Of a stretch of 60,547 nt of DNA, positions 22,961 to 31,219 are shown in pieces. The notes beneath the pieces were generated by a model, which did not search any database, was not told where the DNA came from, and saw only the letters and a list, made by a program, of their open reading frames with translations. Source of the stretch: Gammaproteobacteria bacterium (lineage in GTDB: Bacteria > Pseudomonadota > Gammaproteobacteria > Pseudomonadales > Pseudohongiellaceae); contig JAGYKB010000014.1 of assembly GCA_018401885.1 (NCBI GenBank), positions 1 through 60,547 of the forward strand. Direction: 5' to 3'. The translations under genes were made by a program, and so were the position numbers. Each line of letters begins with the position of its first letter. The first letter of the stretch is position 1.

Positions 22961-22993
22961 AAAAAGGCCTGCGATTTCTCGTCAGGCCTTTTT
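22961..22993. terminator. Bidirectional Rho-independent terminator aroE / cox operon
   Basis: AAAAAGGCCTG (22961-22971) and CAGGCCTTTTT (22983-22993) form an 11-bp stem with an 11-base loop. A T-run follows on the plus strand and, by symmetry, on the minus strand. It sits 32 bp after the aroE stop and 26 bp after the end of the convergent cox operon, so it can serve both. Confidence 0.93.
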
Positions 22994-23019
22994 ACTATGC
23001 AAACTAACCGTTTAAACGA

Positions 23020-23406
23020 TTAGTGTGCCGCTTCGTCGCTATGGCCGCCGCCATGTATGTCGCTAGGCGACAGAGGCATTAACGTCGGATCGTCACCACG
23101 GTACTGATAGCGCGTACCTTCGGTGTAATTGCCCTCGACGGTCATGAAGCCAATTAAGAAAAGCAGCGCGACCGGCGGTACTAAGATTGTTAGAACCAGC
23201 GCGAGGCGCTCCCACACCACGTGCATGAATATCGCGGTAATGAAACCGGCCTTCAGAAACATGAAGGTGATGACCAAGAACCAGCGAAGACCGCCTTCGA
23301 CATGGTAATAATCCACTGCATAAGAGAACCCGCTCAAGACAAAGAGTAGGATCCAGATTTTGTAATAAATCCCTAGAGGATGTTGTTGACCTGCTTCAGA
23401 TGACAT
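23020..23406 (-). CDS. Cytochrome c oxidase subunit IV, bacterial type
   Basis: This small subunit belongs to bacterial haem-copper oxidases and probably stabilises the complex. The 128-residue product has three predicted membrane segments (KIWILLFVLSGFSYAVDYY, WFLVITFMFLKAGFITAIFM and LALVLTILVPPVALLFLIGF), as in the prokaryotic COX4 family, plus a His/Asp-rich C-terminal tail. It is the last gene of the cox operon, 15 bp after a subunit III gene. Assignment rests on topology, size and context. Confidence 0.8.
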   Translation of the reverse strand: MSSEAGQQHPLGIYYKIWILLFVLSGFSYAVDYYHVEGGLRWFLVITFMFLKAGFITAIFMHVVWERLALVLTILVPPVALLFLIGFMTVEGNYTEGTRYQYRGDDPTLMPLSPSDIHGGGHSDEAAH

Positions 23407-23421
23407 TATTATCCCCTCTCT

Positions 23422-24099
23422 TTATAGCAAGTAGAAAAATGCGAAAATAAATACCCAAACGAGGTCAACGAAGTGCCAGTATAAGCCGGCAATTTCGACG
23501 ATCTCGTAACCTTTCTTTTCATAGTGACCCTTGCGAACTTTGTTCGCCACGATGAGAAGATAGATAACACCCCCGGTCACGTGCAGCCCGTGGAAGCCTG
23601 TCACCATAAAGAACACCGAGCCAAACTGCGCGGCGCCGTAGGGATTGCCCCAAGGGCGAATGCCTTCGTCAACGATTAGCTTTGTCCACTCGAATGCCTG
23701 CATTCCAACAAACGATGCGCCTAGAACAGCAGTGATCACCATCAACCAGAACGTTTTCTGTTTATCGCGGCGGTACCCGAAGTTCACCGCTAGCGCCATT
23801 GAACCCGAGCTCGTGATCAGAATAAACGTCATAATCGCAATCAAAACCAGCGGAATAGATTGCCCGAACAGCGTCAGTGCGAAGATCTCTGTCTGCAGAG
23901 GCCAAGGCTCAGTAGTCGTGAGGCGCACGTTGAGGTAGCCAGTAAGAAAGCAGGTAAAGATGAAGGTATCCGATACTAGGAATATCCACATCATCGCCTT
24001 GCCCCAAGGCACATTATAGGTCTGCTTATCGCTGGCCCAGTCTTCGACTAGCCCTTCCACCCCTTCAGGGGTTCCTTGAATTGCTGCAGTTTCACTCAT
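23422..24099 (-). CDS. Cytochrome c oxidase subunit III
   Basis: Subunit III of an aa3/caa3-type oxidase is a membrane protein that sustains proton uptake. The 225 residues include KAMMWIFLVSDTFIFTCFLT, GASFVGMQAFEWTKLI, VTGFHGLHVTGGVIYLLIV and the C-terminal GLYWHFVDLVWVFIFAFFYL, which are standard family features. It is the second of two subunit III-like genes in the operon and the more canonical of the two (a final WHFVDLVW rather than WHFLLVVW). The first lies 66 bp upstream across a hairpin. Confidence 0.92.
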   Translation of the reverse strand: MSETAAIQGTPEGVEGLVEDWASDKQTYNVPWGKAMMWIFLVSDTFIFTCFLTGYLNVRLTTTEPWPLQTEIFALTLFGQSIPLVLIAIMTFILITSSGSMALAVNFGYRRDKQKTFWLMVITAVLGASFVGMQAFEWTKLIVDEGIRPWGNPYGAAQFGSVFFMVTGFHGLHVTGGVIYLLIVANKVRKGHYEKKGYEIVEIAGLYWHFVDLVWVFIFAFFYLL

Positions 24100-24141
24100 C
24101 CTTATTTCCCATTAACTCTATTTTTAAATTCTGTCCCTAGA

Positions 24142-24159
24142 AGGGCGGTTTCCCGCCCT
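24142..24159 (-). other. Intercistronic hairpin between two subunit III genes
   Basis: AGGGCGG (24142-24148) and CCGCCCT (24153-24159) form a tight 7-bp GC-rich stem with a 4-base loop in the 66-bp gap. There is no T-run on the minus strand after it, so it is more likely a partial terminator or an RNA-processing or stability element that sets the ratio of the downstream subunits. Confidence 0.5.
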
Positions 24160-24165
24160 ACCAAA

Positions 24166-24780
24166 TTAGGTGTTGGCAAGGACTGCGAAGATCACAAGCC
24201 AAACAACCAATAAGAAGTGCCAATAGACCGTACAAAGCTCGATGCTCAGGCGTTGTTCCTTCGCCTCTGCTCCGGTAACCATTCGGAATACACACTTAAT
24301 CCAAACATACAGGCCACCAGCGATATGAATCGCGTGAAGGCCAGTTAGTAAGAAGTAGAAGTCAGCCGCTGGGTTGCTCGAGAGGTAGACGCCAGTTAGC
24401 TGAAGCTCTTCCCAAGTCTGCAGCTGGGCTGCGATAAATAAGATGGCGAAAACGCCACCGCCGAAGAACGCAAGTTTTACGTTCTTCGACCCGCCGTTAC
24501 CTACGACGTTACGCGCCCACTGAAACAGCACGCTGCTTAACACGAGTAAGACCGTGTTAAACCAAAGTGATGTTGGCTCAGCGATTGGCAACCAATCCGG
24601 CAATTCCATGCGGATGTAGTAGCTAACCCCAAACAGAGAAAACACGATAGAGGCGGCGATCAAGAAGAAATTCAATGCCACCCGCTCCGCGGGTGACTTG
24701 AACGTGCCTTCTGGTTTGAGGCCGCCGATGATGCCTTTGCGTTCCCAAGGCTTCTCGGTAATCTGTTTGAATAAGCTCAT
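24166..24780 (-). CDS. Second subunit III-like protein of the cytochrome oxidase
   Basis: This 204-residue membrane protein has the subunit III fold signature: FYFLLTGLHAIHIAGGLYVW and the C-terminal CTVYWHFLLVVWLVIFAVL. It is more divergent than the neighbouring subunit III, with a longer hydrophilic N-terminus (EKPWERKGIIGGLKPEGTF). It is 3 bp downstream of coxA, so it is translated as part of the same operon. Some bacterial caa3-type operons carry two such genes; what division of labour exists cannot be told from sequence. Confidence 0.85.
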   Translation of the reverse strand: MSLFKQITEKPWERKGIIGGLKPEGTFKSPAERVALNFFLIAASIVFSLFGVSYYIRMELPDWLPIAEPTSLWFNTVLLVLSSVLFQWARNVVGNGGSKNVKLAFFGGGVFAILFIAAQLQTWEELQLTGVYLSSNPAADFYFLLTGLHAIHIAGGLYVWIKCVFRMVTGAEAKEQRLSIELCTVYWHFLLVVWLVIFAVLANT

Positions 24781-24783
24781 TGG

Positions 24784-26547
24784 TTACACACCTTTCGCTG
24801 CTGAGTCTTCCATTTCTACGTCTTCTTCAGCCATGTTCTGCGGAATGAAGTCAGACTTCGCACCGGGAACGCTGTAGTCGTAGGCCCAACGGTAGACAGT
24901 AGGAAGCTTATCGCCCCAGTTGCCGTGAACCGGTGGTGTATCAGGCGTCTGCCACTCGAGAGAAGCCGAACCCCAAGGGTTTGGATCGGCTTTCGCGCCG
25001 TTGCGCAGGCTCCACAGAATGTTGAAGATGAAGATCAACTGCGCCGCACCTACGATGAGGGCTGCGATTGTGATGCTCTCGTTCAGCGTCTGTGCGCTCG
25101 CTGGAATGAAGTCAGTTTCGCCGATCGCATAGTAACGACGAGGCACACCTAGGAAACCGAGGTAGTGCATAGGCAGGTAGATTGCATACGTGCCGAGGAA
25201 TGTGATCCAGAAATGAGCCTTAGCAAGACCTTCGTGGTACATGCGACCAGACACCTTCGGGAACCAGTGGTAAATCGCGGCGAAGATAACCAGAACCGGC
25301 GATACACCCATTACCATGTGGAAGTGTGCAACCACGAAGTAAGTGTCCGACAGCGGCAGATCGATAACCACGTTGCCCAGGAACAGACCGGTGAGGCCGC
25401 CGTGGATAAACGTGAATATGAAGCCGATGGCGAAATACATTGGCGCGTTGAGACGAATGTCGCCTTCCCACAGCGTGAGAACCCAGTTGTACACCTTAAG
25501 CGCCGTAGGCACCGCGATGATTAGCGTGGTTGTCGCGAAGAAGAAGCCGAAGTAAGGGTTCATGCCGCTGACATACATGTGGTGTGCCCACACGATGAAG
25601 CTAAGTCCACCGATCGCGATAATTGCCCATACCATCATGCGGTAGCCGAAGATGTTCTTGCGCGCGTGTGTGCTGAGAACGTCTGAGACCAAACCGAATG
25701 CGGGGAGCGCTACGATATACACTTCAGGGTGTCCGAAGAACCAGAACAAGTGCTGGAACAAGATCGGGCTGCCGCCTTCGTAGTCCATTGGCGTTCCAGA
25801 CTCGATGATTGCTGGCATAAAGAAACTAGTACCAAGCAAGGTGTCGAACATCATCATGATGGCCGAGACGAGAAGCGCTGGGAAAGCGAACAAGCCGAGC
25901 ACTGTGGCAACAAAAATGCCCCAGACAGTAAGTGGAAGACGCATGAGCGTCATGCCACGCGTACGATACTGGAGGATCGTTGTCACGTAGTTAAGGCCAC
26001 CCATCGTGAACGCGACGATGAACACTGCCAGAGAGACGAGCATCAAGACGATACCCATGTCATGACCCGGCGTACCAGCCATCGAGGTTTGCGGTGGGTA
26101 GAGTGTCCAGCCAGCACCGGTAGGACCGCCGCCAACGAAGAAGCTCGCCAATAGAATTAGCACAGACAAGAGGTAGAACCAGAAGCTCAACATGTTGAGG
26201 AATGGGAATACCATGTCGCGCGCACCGATCATTAGCGGGATCATGTAATTACCGAAACCGCCAAGCAACAGCGCTGTCAGCATATAGACCACCATGATCA
26301 TGCCGTGCATCGTGACCGACTGGTAGTAAGCGTTGGGATCGATGAGATCGAAAGTCTCGGGGAAACCGAGCTGCATGCGCATTAATAGCGACAAAACGAG
26401 AGCAACCAATCCAACGAGAACCGCAGTGCCGCCGTATTGAATGGCGATAACTTTATGGTCTTGGCTCCAGACATACTTCTCAACCCAACTATGAGGGTGA
26501 TGAAGCTCCTGTTCGTGATCTTGGTCAGCCAGTGGTACGTAGGCCAT
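24784..26547 (-). CDS. coxA: Cytochrome c oxidase subunit I
   Basis: CoxA is the catalytic subunit with the low-spin haem and the haem-CuB oxygen-reducing centre. Its 587 residues contain twelve or so membrane segments. HPEVYIVALPAFG holds the cross-linked His-Tyr pair, WAHHMYVSGMNP the two CuB histidines, and VVAHFHMVMG the haem ligands near the end. AAF-type proton channel residues are consistent with an A-type enzyme. AGGAGG precedes the ATG at good spacing. It lies 97 bp after coxB. Confidence 0.97.
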   Translation of the reverse strand: MAYVPLADQDHEQELHHPHSWVEKYVWSQDHKVIAIQYGGTAVLVGLVALVLSLLMRMQLGFPETFDLIDPNAYYQSVTMHGMIMVVYMLTALLLGGFGNYMIPLMIGARDMVFPFLNMLSFWFYLLSVLILLASFFVGGGPTGAGWTLYPPQTSMAGTPGHDMGIVLMLVSLAVFIVAFTMGGLNYVTTILQYRTRGMTLMRLPLTVWGIFVATVLGLFAFPALLVSAIMMMFDTLLGTSFFMPAIIESGTPMDYEGGSPILFQHLFWFFGHPEVYIVALPAFGLVSDVLSTHARKNIFGYRMMVWAIIAIGGLSFIVWAHHMYVSGMNPYFGFFFATTTLIIAVPTALKVYNWVLTLWEGDIRLNAPMYFAIGFIFTFIHGGLTGLFLGNVVIDLPLSDTYFVVAHFHMVMGVSPVLVIFAAIYHWFPKVSGRMYHEGLAKAHFWITFLGTYAIYLPMHYLGFLGVPRRYYAIGETDFIPASAQTLNESITIAALIVGAAQLIFIFNILWSLRNGAKADPNPWGSASLEWQTPDTPPVHGNWGDKLPTVYRWAYDYSVPGAKSDFIPQNMAEEDVEMEDSAAKGV

Positions 26548-26644
26548 GTAAACCTCCTAACTTGTTAAACTTCTAAATCTTGCTTGGCGCCGCCCTAGCT
26601 TAGCAACGGCGCATATCTACGTGAGACTCTCTACTACTTAAACA

Positions 26645-28018
26645 CTAGCGAATCGTATTCAAGTAAGCAGCTACGTCTTCCATCTCTTTCGTGTCGTCCG
26701 TGTTCTTGGCGGCCATAGCTGTAGCCATAGACACCATCTGCTCGCCATACGGGTCTGCTTTATGCAAACCGCGAATGCCGCTGCGGAAGTTCTTAATCTG
26801 GGTCACGAAATACCAGTCATTCATGCCAGCGAGCTTCGGTGCATCCGTGTACCAAGTTCCGTTACCGTTATCGAGGTGACAAGCGGCGCAGTTGCGGTCG
26901 TAAATATCGGCACCATTGGCTACGTCGCCTTGGATAGTAGGCTGTGCCGGAACATCAGGAAGAGACGCGATGTAGGCTGACATGTTGCGAACCGCTGCAT
27001 CGTCTACCAGCATGTTTGCCATGCCGACCATTGATGCGCCGTAGAGGTCACCCTCTGTCTGGCCGCGAACACCTGTCTTGAAGTGGTTGAGCTGACGCTC
27101 GATGTACCAGTCTTGCAAACCGGAAAGTTTCGGTGCGTTGAGTGCCTGGTTGCCTTCGCCGCCAGCGCCGTGGCATGACGCACACACTGCATACTGTGCT
27201 TGGCCTGCGGCTAGGTCGGGCGCTGCCATTGCTTGGGTTTCGGCAAAGGTAGGTTGGCTAGCAATCCACGCGTCATAGTCTTCTTGCGTGTCGATAACGA
27301 CAGAGCCGCGCATGATGAAGTGGCCAATACCGCAGAGTTCCTCACAGAGGATATCGTAACTGCCAGCTACTTCAGGCTGGAACCAGAGGTAAGACACAAG
27401 ACCCGGCACCATATCCATCTTCACGCGGAACTGAGGAACGGTGTAGTTGTGCAGTACGTCGTTTGAGCGCAGCAGGGCTTTTACCGGCTTACCTACCGGC
27501 AGATGCATCTCCGGTGAATTAACGACGATATCGTCTTGGCCATTAGGATCTTCTGGGTTGATGCCGAAAGGGTTCAACTCGCTTATGAATTCAGTGTCGG
27601 CTGTACCAAGTTTGCCATCGGCGCCTGGGTAGCGGAAATTCCACTGCCACTGCTGCCCCATGACTTCAAACTCTGTGGCTTCTTCTGGCACAGTCACAAA
27701 ATCTGCCCATACAAAGAGACCGGGTGCGAGCATCGCGATAACACCTACAGTAGTGATCGCAGACAGCCAGCTTTCGAGTTTGTGATTCTCTGGCTCATAG
27801 ACCGCTTTGTGACCTGGCTTCTGGCGGAACTTGTAAATGCAGTAGGCCAAAAAGAGGTTGCAAAGGACAAAGACCGCGCCTGTTACCCAGAACGTGATAC
27901 TGATTACGCCATCGACGCTGTCCCATTGAGACACAATGTCGGTGAACCACCATGGACTCGCGAAGTGAAAGATTACCGATCCGATAACCAGCGCGAAAAT
28001 AACGACCGCTAAGATCAT
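26645..28018 (-). CDS. coxB: Cytochrome c oxidase subunit II with two fused haem-c domains
   Basis: CoxB receives electrons at the CuA centre. Two N-terminal membrane segments (MILAVVIFALVIGSVIF and FWVTGAVFVLCNLFLAY) are followed by the cupredoxin domain, with the CuA ligands in VLHNYTVP and CEELCGIGHFIM. Two cytochrome c domains follow, with CASCHGAGGEGNQ and CAACHLDNGNGTW. Both repeat the same APKLxGxxDWYxxxQ pattern seen in cytochrome c4, so the tail looks like a fused diheme c4. The start at 28018 (ATG, with AAGGA nine bases upstream) is preferred to an in-frame TTG at 28045 without a ribosome-binding site. It is the first gene of the operon. Confidence 0.95.
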   Translation of the reverse strand: MILAVVIFALVIGSVIFHFASPWWFTDIVSQWDSVDGVISITFWVTGAVFVLCNLFLAYCIYKFRQKPGHKAVYEPENHKLESWLSAITTVGVIAMLAPGLFVWADFVTVPEEATEFEVMGQQWQWNFRYPGADGKLGTADTEFISELNPFGINPEDPNGQDDIVVNSPEMHLPVGKPVKALLRSNDVLHNYTVPQFRVKMDMVPGLVSYLWFQPEVAGSYDILCEELCGIGHFIMRGSVVIDTQEDYDAWIASQPTFAETQAMAAPDLAAGQAQYAVCASCHGAGGEGNQALNAPKLSGLQDWYIERQLNHFKTGVRGQTEGDLYGASMVGMANMLVDDAAVRNMSAYIASLPDVPAQPTIQGDVANGADIYDRNCAACHLDNGNGTWYTDAPKLAGMNDWYFVTQIKNFRSGIRGLHKADPYGEQMVSMATAMAAKNTDDTKEMEDVAAYLNTIR

Positions 28019-28078
28019 ACCCAGTTTTCCTTGTAGAGATTTCAAACGTTTTCGACACGAAACACGGCGAGCGAGTTG

Positions 28079-28092
28079 GGCAACATGTTGCC
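28079..28092. promoter_or_regulatory. 14-bp palindrome upstream of coxB
   Basis: GGCAACATGTTGCC is a perfect palindrome centred about 67 bp before the preferred coxB start. Position and symmetry suit a dimeric transcription factor operator. The regulator is unknown. Confidence 0.45.
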
Positions 28093-28140
28093 AGATGACT
28101 CACTTAGATCCCTGTCGAAAGATTAACTAACGCTGCGCGT

Positions 28141-28184
28141 TCGAAATCGACGCGGGGAGCATACGACCCCAAATTCGATTTCGA
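28141..28184. other. Nested inverted repeat in the coxB upstream region
   Basis: TCGAAATCGA (28141-28150) pairs perfectly with TCGATTTCGA (28175-28184), and inside it GGGG (28154-28157) pairs with CCCC (28167-28170). As RNA this would be a two-tier hairpin in the coxB leader, if transcription starts upstream of it; as DNA it could be a double operator. Confidence 0.55.
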
Positions 28185-28703
28185 TTAAATAACTGCGTGA
28201 AGCGGCTAAGGCCGGCCAAAAAGTTATCTAAATTCCAGTGTTGCTAGCGAGGGAAATAAGAACTCTTCGTGGCCGCATTTCGTGTGCGGTTTCGACGAAT
28301 TTTTGCTCACCCTCTAGCGCACCGGAATGCTATAGAAAAACCCTGTAAGCCGCAAGTAAATGGGGCTGTAAAAAACGTGAAACTTGCGCAATATCAATCG
28401 TTTTTGACAGCGTTCTGTCAGAGCTTTATCAACTGAGAAGGATTCGCAAAAACTCGAGCGAAGGAGTTTCTTTTTTGCGGGCGATCCGAACTCGGCTTGC
28501 GGCCGTTTAAGTTGAGATTCGCGCGCAATTATGATCAAATGCGCGCGCTAAAGCGTTGGCTCAGACAAAACTTTCAACAACAAGATATTGTGCTTCGCAA
28601 AATTAAATTCACTACCACTAGTGACTCGCAACCCGGGCCAGAGTGGCAATGAAATTCATCACGCATTCGCTAAAAAATTTTAAGCGCTATCGAGAACCCC
28701 AAA

Positions 28704-29588
28704 TTGACTGAAATGACCAGCAGCACCGCATCAAGTTGGCGCGATTATTACGAGCTTTGCAAGCCGCGCGTTGTGTATCTCATGATACTCACCTCGCTTG
28801 TCGGAATGTTCCTCGCCGTCCCGGGAATGGTTCCCCTCGATATTCTGCTTCTCGGCAATCTTGGCATCGCTCTTGTCGCTTCTTCCGGCGCTGTCGTCAA
28901 TCATCTCATTGACCGCAAAATCGACATCAAAATGGCCCGAACTCACAACCGGCCAGTTGCACAAGGCCGCGTAGAGCCAATGCAGGCAGCGATGTTTGCG
29001 CTCACTATCGGTGTGGCGGGTATGGCGATTATGATGATCTGGGTGAATGCCTTGAGTGCATGGCTCACCCTCGCCTCCTTCGTCGGCTATGCGTTTATTT
29101 ACACCGGATACCTGAAGCACGCGACGCCCCAGAACATTGTGATCGGCGGGCTTGCCGGCGCGATGCCACCCCTTTTGGGCTGGTCGGCGGTAAGCAACAC
29201 CATCGATCCGAACGCACTGATTCTCGTGCTTATCATTTTTGCGTGGACGCCCCCGCATTTTTGGGCGCTCGCAATCCATCGCAAAGACGACTACGCGAAA
29301 TCAGGCGTGCCGATGCTGCCTGTGACCCACGGCGAACATGTCACCAAAATTCATATTCTGGTCTACACAGTAATACTAGTCGGAACGACGGCACTGCCTT
29401 ATTTCTCAGGGCTAAGCGGGCCGTTCTACCTCACTGCAGCGATGGCGAGCGGTGCCGGCTTTCTCTACTACGCCTGCAAACTGATGTTCAGGCCCAAGGC
29501 TTCTACGCCAATGGACACCTTCCGCTTCTCGATTATCTACCTTGCCATAGTATTTGTGGCGTTAGTAATCGATCACTATCTGGTCTAG
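28704..29588 (+). CDS. cyoE: Protohaem IX farnesyltransferase (haem O synthase)
   Basis: This UbiA-family membrane prenyltransferase converts haem B to haem O, the precursor of haem A needed by the neighbouring oxidase. The first Asp-rich motif is NHLIDRKIDIKMARTHNRP; membrane segments and the second motif region (HRKDDYAKSGVPMLPV) follow. At about 294 residues it is normal. The frame opens with TTG at 28704; an ATG at 28713 is an equally good start, and neither has a clear ribosome-binding site. The Sco gene follows after 7 bp. Haem A synthase (Cox15) is not in the window. Confidence 0.95.
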   Translation: MTEMTSSTASSWRDYYELCKPRVVYLMILTSLVGMFLAVPGMVPLDILLLGNLGIALVASSGAVVNHLIDRKIDIKMARTHNRPVAQGRVEPMQAAMFALTIGVAGMAIMMIWVNALSAWLTLASFVGYAFIYTGYLKHATPQNIVIGGLAGAMPPLLGWSAVSNTIDPNALILVLIIFAWTPPHFWALAIHRKDDYAKSGVPMLPVTHGEHVTKIHILVYTVILVGTTALPYFSGLSGPFYLTAAMASGAGFLYYACKLMFRPKASTPMDTFRFSIIYLAIVFVALVIDHYLV

Positions 29589-29595
29589 GGGTCGC

Positions 29596-30381
29596 ATGAG
29601 CAAGCGTCTGCTTATCGCGTTTATTGTCGTCGATATCCTGCTGGGACTCGCAGTCTACCGAGGATACACACTTTGGAACTCAGGCGAGGAAGCGGCAGAG
29701 CTTACCCGCGATCTACGCGAGAAAGGCACGACGCTCTTCCCCGATTCTCGTCCCCTCTCTCGTTTCGATCTCGTCGACTCTCGCGGCGAAGCGTTTAGTA
29801 ATGTGAACCTTACAGGTCAGTGGAGCCTTGTGTTCTTTGGGTTTACCCACTGCCCAGACATTTGCCCAATGACCATGAAAGAGCTCGCAGAAATGGCGGC
29901 GCAGCTCAGTCCGGCAGAGCGTGCAAAGCTTCAGGTCATTTTAGGAACAGTCGATCCAGAAAGAGACGATTCGGCGACGATGGCCGAATATGTCGCGCAA
30001 TACGACGATGCGTTTATCGGCCTAACGGGAACGAGAATCGCACTTAGTGTGCTGACGAAGCAGCTCTACGTAACGTATTCGGACCCAGAAGCGCTTATCA
30101 GTCATGACGACCACGACGGCAGCAGCATCGACGATAACGCGGACAACCACGCAGAGACGGCGATCTCAGAACTCGACACTGCGAATAACGCGTCGCATTC
30201 TGCTCACGGCATGTCAGATGAAAATCAAGGTGAAAGCCAAGATGAAGACGGCGATTATCTCATTACCCACAGTGGCCACATCGCCATAATAAATCCTCAG
30301 GGTGAGCTGCACGGTGTAATTCGTCCACCACACCGCGATCGCGACCTACTCGCTGTGGTCAAGGTTCTACTTGCCGACTAG
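29596..30381 (+). CDS. Sco1/SenC-type copper chaperone with a His/Asp-rich insert
   Basis: Sco proteins deliver copper to the CuA site of oxidase subunit II. A single N-terminal membrane anchor (LLIAFIVVDILLGLAVYRGY) is followed by the thioredoxin-like domain with the copper-binding CPDIC in SLVFFGFTHCPDICPMTMKE, and the distal His lies in DYLITHSGHIAIINP. At 261 residues it is longer than usual: about 50 residues rich in His, Asp, Glu and Asn are inserted between LYVTYSDPEAL and GDYLITHSG. It is probably co-transcribed with cyoE and serves the divergent cox operon. Confidence 0.92.
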   Translation: MSKRLLIAFIVVDILLGLAVYRGYTLWNSGEEAAELTRDLREKGTTLFPDSRPLSRFDLVDSRGEAFSNVNLTGQWSLVFFGFTHCPDICPMTMKELAEMAAQLSPAERAKLQVILGTVDPERDDSATMAEYVAQYDDAFIGLTGTRIALSVLTKQLYVTYSDPEALISHDDHDGSSIDDNADNHAETAISELDTANNASHSAHGMSDENQGESQDEDGDYLITHSGHIAIINPQGELHGVIRPPHRDRDLLAVVKVLLAD

Positions 30382-30394
30382 CGGGTAGTGAAGA

Positions 30395-31219
30395 TCAGGC
30401 CTTGCCCGCACGCAAAAGCGTAAGCGCAAGAAACAGTAGTGTTGCGCAAACGACGATGCTGGGCCCGACAGGCACATCGGCAACAAAAGCAGCAATCAGC
30501 CCAAACACCACCGCGACACATCCAATGACACTTGCTCGAATCGCCATCTGCTCTGGTGTAGTCGCAAGCAGCCGTGCCGCCGCTGCAGGAACTACCAACA
30601 GCGACGTGATCAACAAAACACCAACGATTTTCATAGAAACAGCAATCGTTAAGGCGATCAAAAGCACTAATAAAATATTGAGGCGATCGACTTGGCTGCC
30701 TTCGACTTCAGCAATGTCTGCATGAACGGTAATTGCGACAAACTCATTCCAAAACTTAAATAAAATCCCGCCGACACCGATTGTAACGGCAATAATCCAC
30801 GCTAGGTCAGAAGCACTTATAGTAAGTAAAGCTCCGAATAAATAAGCCTCTAAATTGACTCTTATCGAATCGGAGAGTGCAAGAACGACAATTCCTAAAG
30901 CAAGACTGCTATGCGCAAGTATACCCAAAAGCGTATCGGTTGAGACCGTTGGTGAACGATCTAGAACGGTCAATATAAAAGCGAAAAATAAACAGCTGAG
31001 TATAATACTGAACTGTGGATTTGCACCCGTTAGCAAGCCAATCGCGATGCCTAATAGCGCAGAGTGTGCAAGCGTGTCACCAAAATAAGCCATGCGGCGC
31101 CAGACAATAAACGAGCCCAGTGGGCCTGCAACGAGTGCTAACGAGAGGCCGGCTGCGAGGGCGTAGAGGATAAAATCGGTGGTGAAAAGTGACAGAAAAT
31201 CGCTCATTGATGGTTGCAC
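30395..31219 (-). CDS. znuB: Zinc ABC transporter permease ZnuB
   Basis: ZnuB is the membrane subunit of the high-affinity zinc importer. The 274-residue product has eight or nine hydrophobic segments and the ABC-3 family pattern GPLGSFIVWRRMAYFGDTLAHSALLG near the N-terminus, ending in LFLALTLL. It overlaps the end of znuC by 16 bp. Manganese-type relatives share the fold; zinc is inferred from the whole set, including the His-rich ends of the partner. Confidence 0.92.
   Translation of the reverse strand: MQPSMSDFLSLFTTDFILYALAAGLSLALVAGPLGSFIVWRRMAYFGDTLAHSALLGIAIGLLTGANPQFSIILSCLFFAFILTVLDRSPTVSTDTLLGILAHSSLALGIVVLALSDSIRVNLEAYLFGALLTISASDLAWIIAVTIGVGGILFKFWNEFVAITVHADIAEVEGSQVDRLNILLVLLIALTIAVSMKIVGVLLITSLLVVPAAAARLLATTPEQMAIRASVIGCVAVVFGLIAAFVADVPVGPSIVVCATLLFLALTLLRAGKA

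Larger units (their letters stand above)
28019..28703. promoter_or_regulatory. Divergent regulatory region coxB / cyoE
   Basis: No convincing gene occupies these 685 bp; a 74-codon minus-strand frame at 28314-28538 lacks support. Symmetric elements seen are a perfect 14-bp palindrome (28079-28092), a nested inverted repeat (28141-28184), TGACAG/CTGTCA at 28405-28420, and GCGCGCA/TGCGCGC at 28521-28527 and 28540-28546. No clear sigma-70 promoter or FNR box was found. The length is unusual in an otherwise compact window. Confidence 0.5.

Noticed and set aside
26645..28045. TTG at 28045 as coxB start
   Set aside because: It has no ribosome-binding site, whereas ATG 28018 has AAGGA nine bases upstream.
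28314..28538. 74-codon minus-strand frame in the cox/cyoE gap
   Set aside because: No ribosome-binding site, no recognisable domain and unusual composition; the gap is better read as regulatory.
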